A stretch of 64,000 nt of DNA, taken from the NCBI GenBank assembly GCA_030180135.1, contig CM058236.1:51132947-51196946 (forward strand), given 5' to 3'. Of the stretch, positions 22,285 through 31,019 are shown one piece after another. Position 1 is the stretch's first letter; every line of letters begins with the position of its first letter. Source of the DNA: Orychophragmus violaceus. Lineage: Eukaryota > Streptophyta > Magnoliopsida > Brassicales > Brassicaceae. A program made the position numbers and the translations under genes. The notes under the pieces were generated by a model. It made no database searches, was not told the origin of the DNA, and was given only the letters and a program-made list of their open reading frames with translations.

Positions 22285-23007
22285 CTAAAAAATTTCACCA
22301 AAATAAGGGTCAGTATCATAATCTTCTTTAATAAGTTCAAACCCCAAGACTTTGGCCTCCATGGTGCTGATCAGTGTGTATCTCCTGGACAATGCATCAG
22401 CTACCACGTTCTCCTTTCCCTTATTGTACTTGATGATGTATGGAAAGTTCTCCACGAACTCAAGCCACTTAGCGTGCCTCCTCTTCAGATTTGTCTGTCC
22501 TCTCAGATGCTTGAGCGTCTCGTGGTCGGTGTGAATAACAAACTCCTTGGCCAGCAAGTAATGCTGCCAAGTCTCCAAGGATCTAACCAACGCGTAAAAC
22601 TCCTTGTCATAGGTAGGATAGTTGAGTGTGGCTCCACTCAACTTCTCGCTGAAGTAGGCGACCGGTCGCCCACCTTGCGTCAGAACAGCTCCAATTCCTA
22701 AACCTGAAGCATCACACTCAATCTCAAACGTCTTATCAAAATTAGGCAAAACCAAAATAGGAGCATGGGTTAACAAATCCTTGAGTTTCTGAAATGCGGT
22801 CTCCTGTGATTGGCCCCATTTGAATGGGACGCCCTTCTTGATCACGGCTGTAAGTGGGGCGGCCACCGTGCTAAAATCCTTCACAAACTGTCTATAGAAG
22901 CTGGCTAATCCGTGGAAGCTCCTAACATGGCCGATCGTGGTCGGGGTCGGCCATTCATCAATTGCTTTGATTTGTTCTTGGTCAACCTGTAAGCCCTGCG
23001 AACTCAC
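22285..23007 (-). CDS. CRM reverse transcriptase end and RNase H
   Basis: The 240-codon frame begins with the reverse transcriptase connection (IKAIDEWPTPTTIGHVRSFH, LASFYRQFVKDFS) and continues into RNase H, whose catalytic acid is in FEIECDASGLGIGAVL, with YDKEFYALVRSLETWQHYL, FVIHTDHETLKHL and ENVVADALSR. The D-E-D-D set of RNase H is visible. It overlaps the previous frame by 4 bp, consistent with one frameshift in an otherwise continuous polyprotein. Confidence 0.85.
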   Translation of the reverse strand: MSSQGLQVDQEQIKAIDEWPTPTTIGHVRSFHGLASFYRQFVKDFSTVAAPLTAVIKKGVPFKWGQSQETAFQKLKDLLTHAPILVLPNFDKTFEIECDASGLGIGAVLTQGGRPVAYFSEKLSGATLNYPTYDKEFYALVRSLETWQHYLLAKEFVIHTDHETLKHLRGQTNLKRRHAKWLEFVENFPYIIKYNKGKENVVADALSRRYTLISTMEAKVLGFELIKEDYDTDPYFGEIF

Positions 23008-24974
23008 AACAAACCTAAAAAGACAAGCTTATCAGTGCAGAAGGTGCACTTCTTGAGGTTCGCATAAAGACCCTCCTGTCGAAGAGTATCTATTACTTGC
23101 TCAAGGTGCACCAGATGATCAGCAAAACATCGACTATAGATCAAGATATCATCGAAATAAACAACGACGAACTTACTGATGTAGGCCCTCAAGACCTGGT
23201 TCATGAGGCGCATGAATGTACTGGGCGCATTTGTAAGGCCAAAGGGCATGACCAGCCACTCATAGAGGCCCTGCTTAGTCTTGAAAGCCGTCTTCCACTC
23301 GTCGCCTTCCTTCATTCGAACCTGATGGTACCCACTGCGTAGATCGATCTTAGAGAACACGGTCGCTCCGTGTAGCTCGTCCAACATGTCTTCCAGCCGT
23401 GGTATGGGATGTCGGTACTTGATGGTGATGTTGTTGGTGGCCCGACAGTCGACACACATCCTCCAAGACCCGTCTTTCTTAGGAACCAGCAGGACTGGTA
23501 CCGCACACGGGCTGAGGCTCTCGCGAATGTAACCCTTGGACATGAGGTCCTGCACTTGTTTCTCCAGCTCCTTGGCCTTGGTCGGATTCACCCTGTATGC
23601 AGGCCGGTTGGGCAGAGCCGCTCCTGGCATGAGATCGATCTGATGCTCAATGCCTCGTATGGGCGGTAGACCGGCTGGTATCTCGTCCGGAAAGACATCC
23701 TTAAACCTGTCCAACAAAGAAACAACTTCTCGGGGAAGCTCAACATCGTCTGAACACGAATGTAAAGCCTCCCTGAAGACCATTAGTAGCACCTGCGTGT
23801 TTTGATCAATAGCTATAGAAACAGAATGTGAAGAAATAATTAGATTGGTCTTACGGTTCTTCTTATCCTTGGCAAGGTGTAGTTGCATCGCATGCACTTC
23901 ATGCGGTGTAAGAGGCGCGAGCTGGTACTTTCGCTTGTCGTGCATGAACGAGTAGTGACTGGTCCGCCTGTTGTGCAAGGACTCCTTTTCGAACTGCCAC
24001 GGTCGGGCGAGTAATAAGTGTCCAACCTGCATAGGAACCACGTCGCATACTACCTGATCGTGATATCGCCCAATGCTAAAAGGTACGGTTACTTGATCTG
24101 CGATCCGGATCTCCGTGTCATCGTTCAGCCACCGAAGTCGGTACGGTCGCGGGTGCTTAGTCACTTGCAGACCGAGCTTATCAACCATGTTCCTTCTGGC
24201 CACGTTAGTACAAGACCCACCATCAATAATAAGACTACATACCTTGCTGTTCACGGTACAACGAGTGTGGAAGATGTTCTCGCGTTGAACCATCTCGGGA
24301 TCAACAAGCGCATTGAGAGCTCTCCTGATCACTAATAGCTCTCCAGAGTCAGGATACTCTATGGGCGTCCCTGTGTCAAGTTCCTCCATGTCTTCATCCT
24401 CCTGTTCATCCTGAGACTCGTACTCACCGGCTTCGATCAAGATCATAACTTTCCGGTTTGGACAGTCTCGAGCCATATGTCCTTTACCCTGACACTTAAA
24501 ACATGTGATATCTCTAGAACGGGACGTACTAGTAAACTTGCCTGGGTCTGGTCGGTTGGGCTTAGACGTCTCAACGGTCGGCTTCTTGAACCTGGACTCG
24601 ACCTCAACTGACTTACCTTTGTCAACGGGCCGTGGAGCCGGTGCAGTCCAAGGCGTGTTGTACCTAGGCCGGATTGTGGTCGCGGACTTATGCTTGTTGT
24701 GATGCTCAAAATGTATACACAAGTGCAACAACTCGGGCATATCATGATGAGGGTGAATTTCTACCTTTCTAGCGATCCTCTCGTTCAGTCCGTCCACGAA
24801 CTGGGCCATCAGGGTCTCTTCTGAATCGTCTAGCTCAAGCCTATTCCGCAATTGCTCGAACTCCTCGAAATACTCTTCGACCGTCTTAGTTCCCTGCATC
24901 AGCTTACGAAAACGTTTCTGCAAATCTCTATGGAAGTGGGCAGGAACATACCTTCGCCTTAACTGGAACTTCAT
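23004..24974 (-). CDS. CRM Gag (C-terminal) - protease - reverse transcriptase open frame
   Basis: A single 656-codon frame. It starts inside the Gag core (RRRYVPAHFHRDLQKRFRKL) and passes a CCHC zinc knuckle CFKCQGKGHMARDC near residue 157. The retropepsin active site LIIDGGSCTNVA is near residue 250. The reverse transcriptase shows VPKKDGSWRMCVDCRATN, FSKIDLRSGYHQVRM, MPFGLTNAPSTFMRLMNQ and the catalytic VVVYFDDILIYS near residue 600. All key residues of protease and polymerase are present. The upstream Gag portion lies in other frames, so the intact polyprotein was about 1,500 residues and this copy has a few frameshifts or stops. The frame change to RNase H is close to 23005. Confidence 0.85.
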   Translation of the reverse strand: MKFQLRRRYVPAHFHRDLQKRFRKLMQGTKTVEEYFEEFEQLRNRLELDDSEETLMAQFVDGLNERIARKVEIHPHHDMPELLHLCIHFEHHNKHKSATTIRPRYNTPWTAPAPRPVDKGKSVEVESRFKKPTVETSKPNRPDPGKFTSTSRSRDITCFKCQGKGHMARDCPNRKVMILIEAGEYESQDEQEDEDMEELDTGTPIEYPDSGELLVIRRALNALVDPEMVQRENIFHTRCTVNSKVCSLIIDGGSCTNVARRNMVDKLGLQVTKHPRPYRLRWLNDDTEIRIADQVTVPFSIGRYHDQVVCDVVPMQVGHLLLARPWQFEKESLHNRRTSHYSFMHDKRKYQLAPLTPHEVHAMQLHLAKDKKNRKTNLIISSHSVSIAIDQNTQVLLMVFREALHSCSDDVELPREVVSLLDRFKDVFPDEIPAGLPPIRGIEHQIDLMPGAALPNRPAYRVNPTKAKELEKQVQDLMSKGYIRESLSPCAVPVLLVPKKDGSWRMCVDCRATNNITIKYRHPIPRLEDMLDELHGATVFSKIDLRSGYHQVRMKEGDEWKTAFKTKQGLYEWLVMPFGLTNAPSTFMRLMNQVLRAYISKFVVVYFDDILIYSRCFADHLVHLEQVIDTLRQEGLYANLKKCTFCTDKLVFLGLL

Positions 24975-25034
24975 GTCAGTCCACGTAGCGATCGGTTCGT
25001 ACCGATGGCGCCTTCGTTCCGCAGCGTCCCGGTC

Positions 25035-25604
25035 TCACCATGATAGTGCATGTCCTGTGAACTGGGCCACTGCTAAAGATATCTTCCTGGCTTCGGGATA
25101 TCCGTAATGGTCGAAGATGTGTTCCATTCTCCGCTCCCAGTCTATATATGCCTCCGGGTCCACTTTTCCTGCAAAAGTAGACGGCTTTGGTTTGATATCA
25201 TTAGGATAGGGACGTTGTACCTCTTGTTCTCGTATGCGTCCATGGTGATTAGGATCACGCTGGTATGGGGGTCGCGGTCCGTGACGTCCATCCTCAAACT
25301 CATCCGTATCGTTGTCCGTATCGTCCAATCAGACGTCCTGGAAGCGTCCGGGTCACTCAACTCGTCCATGGTACTGCACTGGTCGACGTTGCTGGTCATT
25401 CCGGGGATGTGGCGCCTCTGGTCCGTGCTGATGCTCTCCTGGCCGAGGCTGAAAGGCGCCGGGCCGAGGTTGTTGTTCGTCCGGCCGCGGCTGGTGTCCA
25501 CTGGGGCGTTCCAAACGGTCCAGTCGGACTCCAATCGTCTGGATAGCAGCTAAGATCTGAGTGAGGTCAGTGGGAACGCCTTGCTGGTTTAGTTCTTCTG
25601 CCAT
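25035..25604 (-). pseudogene. CRM Gag, N-terminal part
   Basis: Starts at the ATG ending at 25604 (MAEELNQQGVPTDLTQIL), through a Pro/Arg/Gln-rich linker, then after a local frame break resumes near 25328 with the Gag core (FAGKVDPEAYIDWERRMEHI, GYPEARKISLAVAQFTG). The WERRMEHIF and AQFTGHALSW motifs are typical of retrotransposon Gag. A second break separates it from the 24974 frame. Gag forms the virus-like particle that packages element RNA. Confidence 0.8.
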
Positions 25605-26301
25605 TAGTCTCTGCGCACTTAAAAAAACAGATCAAACGTACCAAAGAAGAGAAACGGACAGAACTTAAGGACAACAACGCAACCAAATCGGAAAGAAAAC
25701 AAACAAACCCCAAATCCTTTTTTTTGACTAATAAACCGAAAGCAATTACTAAACCAAAACAGGAATGAAACAAAAATGCAATTAATTCAGATCAATATCC
25801 AGACAACCAAACCGCAATACTCGAAGCAACATTCAAGACAAGCAAAGAACAATGCAACCGGCTTTTAACTTCTATCAACCTATATTTTTTTTTGACTAAA
25901 GCTATAAATGGAAATAGAGCAAACCGAGATTAATGAATTGAGATTAACCAGAATCAAACCAAGCCTGAAGTAATAAACCGCAAATAAGGAAAGCCCTAGC
26001 TCCCTAACTCGCGGCCGCAAGCAAATGTCAACCTAACACCAACGATCTCCTAAGCGAAAAATTCCCTTGAATATGCAGCTTAATTAAACACAACAGGAGC
26101 AATGAAACAAGAAAACAGCAAGCAAGAAAGAGGTTCTGGTTCTAAAAGAAACTACTCGGCTGAGAAGTAAAAGAGAGCTAACAACTAGATTTTTTTTTTT
26201 GATTTTTCGGTTTAGAGAAGAACAAAGCAAAACAAAACTGAAACTAACAAAGGAGAAGGAATAACCAGACTGGTCAGGAGCTTTAAGGCTCTGATACCAG
26301 A
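25605..26301 (-). other. CRM 5' untranslated leader and primer binding site
   Basis: About 700 bp of A-rich (plus-strand) leader lies between the Gag ATG (25604) and the 5' LTR. The reverse complement of 26288-26299 is TGGTATCAGAGC, the initiator tRNA-Met primer site. No other gene is seen. Confidence 0.8.
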
Positions 26302-27218
26302 TGATGTGAGATGCTATGGGTGGTAGAGAGAGAGATGGGTCGTTGGCCGGCCGAGAGTGGATGTGGCCGCGGGTGATGATCGAGCGGGACGAGAAGCTGG
26401 CCGATGGCGCTCTCTTCTCGTCAAGTGATGATCGGATGGTGTTTCAGGAACTAGAGAACTTCAAGAACACTTAGAATATGTGGGCAGCAAGCAAAAACCA
26501 ATAGATCCAATTCTCCAAAGGGGTAGCCGCGCTAAGGAGAGAGAGATCGCCTAAAACACTTAGGGTTTCTTAGTTTAAACTTGCTTAGCGTTTCATAAAA
26601 TCAAAAGAGTGTTTAAGTAATACAACTGAAAACGAATGGGCCTAAAGAACAGGGGCCATCGAAAATTACTAAGAAAAATAAGAGAAAAAGACTTAAAACG
26701 AAAAAGGAAAGTCTTGGTCGAAAATAGAGAAGAGGCCGGTCTGTCTCTCTAATAAATGGGCCTCTGATCACCTCGTTAAAAACCTTGTGAAGAAAACCCA
26801 TTTGGGACAAAACTTCACAAGGGAAAAAGAGTATGATCTTTATCCCAGAGGCAGACCGGTCAAAGAATCATCTGGCTCGATGCAGAAGATCATGGTCGGT
26901 CCGTGCGTTCGGAGTATGGGCCAGGGCGTGGTCTGCTCAAATGGACCGTCAGCTTCGGTATGGATCATCCTCCGGGCCAACTGGTTCAGGAAAGGTTGTC
27001 CTTGGTCGAGATGGCCTAGCTGGGTCGTCATGTCTTCTAGGCTTGTCCTCGAGATCAGCTGCTCCATGGCATTGTTGAATTCGGCATGTATCTGTCGCTG
27101 TCCCAAACGCGTCCTTGGTACATCTCGCATGGTCGGAATCAGGTCGGCCAGCTTCTTGGTAGAGCCTGGTCCGTCTTGTTCGTCCAACTCAATGTCGGCC
27201 AAGCTGATGTCCTCATCA
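26302..27218 (-). repeat. CRM 5' LTR (917 bp)
   Basis: Begins next to the PBS (GCTCTGATACCA at 26288-26299 on the + strand) and ends CATCA at 27218 before ATATG. It matches the split LTR at 13356-13506 plus 20331-21102. Because it shares the 3' LTR sequence, it also contains a copy of the polyprotein tail (open frame 26840-27202), which is not initiated here. Confidence 0.9.
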
Positions 27219-27745
27219 ATATGGGTGCATGAGGATTTGGTTGTATCCGGAGAAGGCGTCCATGAATGACATGAGCTCGTTGCTGACGGTTGCTTTGATT
27301 AATCGATCAATGTGTGTTAGCGGGAAGAAGTCTTTAAGGCAAGCTTTGTTCAGATCGGTGAAGTCGACGCATACTCTCCACTTGTCGTTCTTCTTTTTTA
27401 CTACCACTGGATTCGCGAACCACTCGGGGTATTTTACTTCCACAATTGACCCAGCTCCTAACAATTTGTCCACCTCGTCGTTCACAGCTTGCGCCCTCTC
27501 TCTCCCGAGCTTCCGCCTTTTCTGTTTGATAGGTATGAACGTTCTGTCGACGTTGAGCTCATGGCATGCGATGTTCATGTTGATTCCCATCATGTCTTTG
27601 ACCGTCAACGCGAATGTTGACACGTTCTGTTTGAGGAAGTAGATCAGTTCGGCTCTAATATCGGGGTCGAGGTCGGCTCCAATTCCTACGCTCCAGTCAG
27701 GGTTTTGATCGTCGATTTTTACGCGCTCGATCAACTCCAATCGGG
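27219..27745 (-). pseudogene. Tat-lineage reverse transcriptase, N-terminal half
   Basis: A 174-codon frame: FALTVKDMMGINMNIACHEL, then IVEVKYPEWFANPVVVKKKN, KWRVCVDFTDLNKACLKDFF, and FMDAFSGYNQILMHPY ending exactly at the ATATG duplication. These are the finger and palm motifs of Ty3/gypsy reverse transcriptase, of Tat/Ogre type. The continuation is at 13355 and below. Sequence identity stops near 27745, so protease and Gag of this Tat copy are lost. Confidence 0.85.
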
Positions 27746-28114
27746 GTTATCCCAGAAAATCTATTCTTATTAGATGTAAGCCGAAATCGATTGAATAATC
27801 GCTAATTCTAAAGTTTTTGTGAGTATAAGTGTTTGTTTCGACTTAGAAAAAATATATTTATATTAGAAGATTTAGAATTTTTCCCTAAATTCTCTCTAAT
27901 ATTATTTACATAATCTAAACCACTTAGATTTTGTTTTCTTATAAAATTCATGATTATCTTGATAAAATGTTAAACTAACATTTATCTTTTTCTACTTTAT
28001 AGGTCGGGAGAGCACGTTGTCGAGTCTCGACCAAATCTTTTATGGATTTTTTTCGTTATTGGGTCGGGTCTTAGAAGAGTGTTTTAACACCTCTTATACA
28101 AAATCTTATAAGTA
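27746..28114. other. AT-rich gap between Tat relic and Helitron
   Basis: No gene. A short palindromic GTCGAGTCTCGAC occurs at about 28018-28030 in otherwise AT-rich DNA. Confidence 0.4.
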
Positions 28115-28854
28115 TTAGGAGAGAACCCGCGCAAATGCACGAATTTTATTTTATTATATAAATATTTAATATATTTTTAATATTTATTGTCAATACTAAT
28201 ATATTTATAAGTTTTTACTATCAATTTTCAAGATTTTAAAAAAAAATTCTTCAACCTTGTTATCATCTTTATATTTTTTTATTCATAAAATATATGTATT
28301 TGTTGTTTATACATTTTGCGTTATCCCAGTCTTAATATCCTATATTTATTATATTCAATTTCGTTAAATTTCTTATTTTGTATATTTAAATTATTTCTTT
28401 ATTATATTATCATCTTATCTTCTTTTATCACATTTTTATTACATTCCTAATAATTACTAATTCTATTATTTATTAAATAAATATTTTTTTATAATTTTCA
28501 ATTATTTAAATATTTTATTATTTTATATTTATTTACTTTCATAATTTTTAATTTCTACTTATATCAAAATTTAATTATATTAATTTATTTCATAAAATAT
28601 AAAAGATGTATTTAAATCTTATAATGTATAATTTATTTATTTATGAAACTTTACATTAAATTTCATTTTCAAATTACTTTATATTTATGTTTTAATGATT
28701 TTAACTAATTATAATAGTAAATGATTTCAATTAGTTGATTTTAGATTTATTTGATTAATGATAATTTAGAATATTAATTAATGAGTTGGACCAATGAAAA
28801 AAAGGCTGATGTGGCAGCCGGAGAGAACCCCTTCTTTATCTTTTATATATAAGA
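28115..28854 (-). mobile_element. Non-autonomous Helitron (740 bp)
   Basis: On the minus strand the element begins TCTTATATATAAAAG (28854 downward), includes TTCTCTCCGGCTGCCACATC near its 5' end, and finishes GCGCGGGTTCTCTCCTAA at 28115, that is 5'-TC ... CTAA-3'. The flanking bases are A before and T after, the A^T insertion context of Helitrons. The GC-rich stretch upstream of CTAA folds only imperfectly. It carries no ORF. Confidence 0.6.
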
Positions 28855-29045
28855 TTTTATTTTCAAATTACTTTATATTTATGTTTTAATGATTTTAACT
28901 AATTATAATAATATTAAATGATTTCAATTAGTTGGTTTTAAATTTATTTGATTAATAATAATTTAGAAAATTAATTAATGAGTTGGATCAATGAAAAAAA
29001 TGTGGCAGCTGGAGAGAACTCCCTCCTCTTCTTTTATATATAGGA
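28855..29045 (-). repeat. Duplicated Helitron 5' end (tandem, about 190 bp)
   Basis: 28859-29045 repeats 28664-28854: both start TTTTCAAATTACTTTATATT and end in a TATATA(A/G)GAT-type terminus. The second copy ends 5'-TC on the minus strand at 29045 with an A before it, so it is a second complete 5' terminus directly abutting the first. Confidence 0.7.
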
Positions 29046-29286
29046 TTCTTCTCTTTCTTTTTTCTCGTATAGAATGAACAACAAGTAAACGGGAGAATAT
29101 TTGACCGTTGACTAGGAACAGCGAAGAAGAGAATAGAAATGCACGTGTGGGTGGACAAGAGCGCACGTGTGCTTTGCTGTCATGGGTGGTGTGGTTTGCT
29201 TAGGAATGTGTGCGCCACGTCGGTTCCACATGGGAGGATATATCGCACGAGCCAACTTGGTCCTTTTTTTTTTTAATTACAACCAC
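29046..29286. other. Short spacer between Helitron termini
   Basis: No gene. ACGTGT-type G-box-like words occur at about 29140-29170. Confidence 0.35.
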
Positions 29287-29312
29287 TAGGTATGTGTCCG
29301 CGCTACGCCGCG
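29256..29312 (-). mobile_element. Second Helitron 3' terminus (minus orientation)
   Basis: On the minus strand the hairpin CCGCGGCGTAGCGCGG is followed about 12 nt later by CTAG at 29290-29287, with T after it. That is the Helitron 3' signature: a GC hairpin 10-12 nt before CTRR, and insertion before T. The element would extend rightward from 29287; its 5' end was not located. Confidence 0.55.
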
Positions 29313-30720
29313 GTTTTATTCAAAATATTTTTTATCAACAACACCACAAGTTGTTTTCATCAAAATTTTATTTTGATATGATATTATTATGGTGTTATAT
29401 TTTTGAAATAAAATAAATAAATATTCACGGTGTGTATTTAATTTTAAACCAAACTATATTTAAAAATAAATAAAATTATAACTTAAATAAAAATAAATAT
29501 GTGTTTTAATAACACAACCAAATACATGTTTTGTTATTTTCCATATCGTTTCAACTTTAATGATTAGTCTAATTTTCATATAACTGTTATCTTTCAAAAT
29601 GAAAGAATGTTAATGTTTTTCTTTCAAGTTTTATAATTTATATATGTCATTTTAATTTTTAAAATCTTCTCATGTATATTATATCATATTTGTATATTTA
29701 TTATTAAGAATTGATGTACCTCATCTGAATTTAATCGATGTTTTTGAATTTTTTATCTATATTCTTTTACTCATTACCATTCTCAATTTTTTATCTGACC
29801 AATAAATAATTATTATTTTTTCTCACTACTCATGTAAATTCTATGTAATTTATTTATTTTTAGCGATAATTTTTTATGTCTCTTGATTCTTGTCTCAACA
29901 TTGGTCGAATAGAAACCCTTATTATAATTCTATTTTTTATCTAATAATGTCATTTAAACTTCTAATATATGACAATATGTCTTATCTCATATTTGATCAT
30001 TTATTTTCTTTCTTTTTTATTGTTCCAGTTGTTTTACCATCACTAATTGATGGTTTTAGTTATTGTCATTGTTTCATATTTCAATTTCTTTGATTTTCAA
30101 AAAAAAATTATTAAAATGTCATAAACCTAATTAGGACTTTGCATAGATCCAAAACTCCTGAATTTGAACTGGATTTCCCAAACTTAAACTAAACCGAACT
30201 ATAAAAAAAAACTCGAATAGAATACTATTTATATATTAAATTAATAGATCTTGAACTAAACTGTACCATCACATTGACCATGATATATTTAAAACTAATA
30301 TTTTAATTATAAATATAGAAAATATATTAAAAATCTATAATATGAATTATGTTAGTAGATTATATGTTTTTATTATTTTTTTAAGAAATCCAAAATAAAA
30401 TATAATTTGATCCCAAATAAAACTTATTTCTTTTAGAACTCAAGAAAACTTAAACCCAAGAAATACGAAACGAATTGAACAAAATTATTTTGATCATGAA
30501 TGGGATGTATTATTTAAACCAGAAAAATTTGACGATCCGAATTTTACGAACCCAAACCAAATCAAAATTATAAATAAGAAAAAATCAAAAATTATATACT
30601 AAATTAACCAATTTTGAATTGAACGAAATCAAACTATGTAAAAATGAAACTAAACTGATCCAAATTTATTTAAAAATAATATTTTAGTTATATATAATAT
30701 ATTAAAAATGTAAACAGTGC
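29313..30720. other. AT-rich interior, probable Helitron body
   Basis: No protein domain recognised. From about 30120 the sequence is rich in AAACCGAAC/AAACTAAAC words, typical of Brassicaceae Helitron and other repeat interiors. Confidence 0.35.
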
Positions 30721-30723
30721 ACC

Positions 30724-30780
30724 TCATAGTATGGTTGTCCAATCCTCTCAGGCAGTTCGTCTCTGTGGTGAATGGCAGCC
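30724..30780 (-). pseudogene. Captured exon candidate of a CCCH zinc-finger (ZFN-like) gene
   Basis: On the minus strand an acceptor-like TTTGCAG is followed by a 57 nt frame reading AAIHHRDELPERIGQPYYE, then GT. In plant ZFN-type CCCH proteins an exon ends with the similar YPERIGQPECE. The zinc-ligand Cys is replaced by Tyr here. One exon only; no neighbours were found. Capture by the adjacent Helitron is an inference. The match rests on a seven-residue core (PERIGQP). Confidence 0.4.
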
Positions 30781-31019
30781 TGCAAATGGATTACAAACTT
30801 GTAAGCCATATAATGAGAAGAATCATTTATTGTCAACTTTCATAGAAGCTAAGTTACAGTTAAAGTAAGAACAGATTAAAGACAAAATGTTGTGTAACAC
30901 TCGTAGATAATATTTCAGCCGGAAGCAGCAAAAGCAAACTACAAATGTTGTATTGTAGTATACTCTAAGCTTTGTTAATTAAAAAATTAGTTTAATATGA
31001 ACTTGAAGAGTTAAAAGGA

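Larger units (their letters stand above)
13356..27218 (-). mobile_element. CRM-type (centromeric) chromovirus, Ty3/gypsy, with nested copia
   Basis: The element is bounded by LTRs whose minus-strand ends are TGATGAGGACATC and CATCTCACATCA, with a perfect ATATG duplication. Order on the minus strand: LTR 27218-26302, PBS matching initiator tRNA-Met at 26299-26288, Gag, protease, reverse transcriptase, RNase H, integrase, a polypurine tract (reverse complement of 21103-21114), and LTR 21102-20331 plus 13506-13356. Two features point to the CRM clade: the LTR start resembles the remembered CRM TGATGAAGACATCC, and the integrase reading frame runs on into the 3' LTR. CRM elements concentrate at functional centromeres. 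The coding frames carry only a few interruptions. The LTRs differ at about 2% of positions by eye. Confidence 0.85.

Noticed and set aside
23097..25553. Plus-strand frames over the CRM polyprotein
   Set aside because: They are shadows of the minus-strand Gag-Pol frame, which carries all recognisable motifs.
26840..27202. Open frame in the CRM 5' LTR as a separate gene
   Set aside because: It is the LTR copy of the polyprotein tail, which overlaps the LTR at the 3' end; it is not an independent gene.
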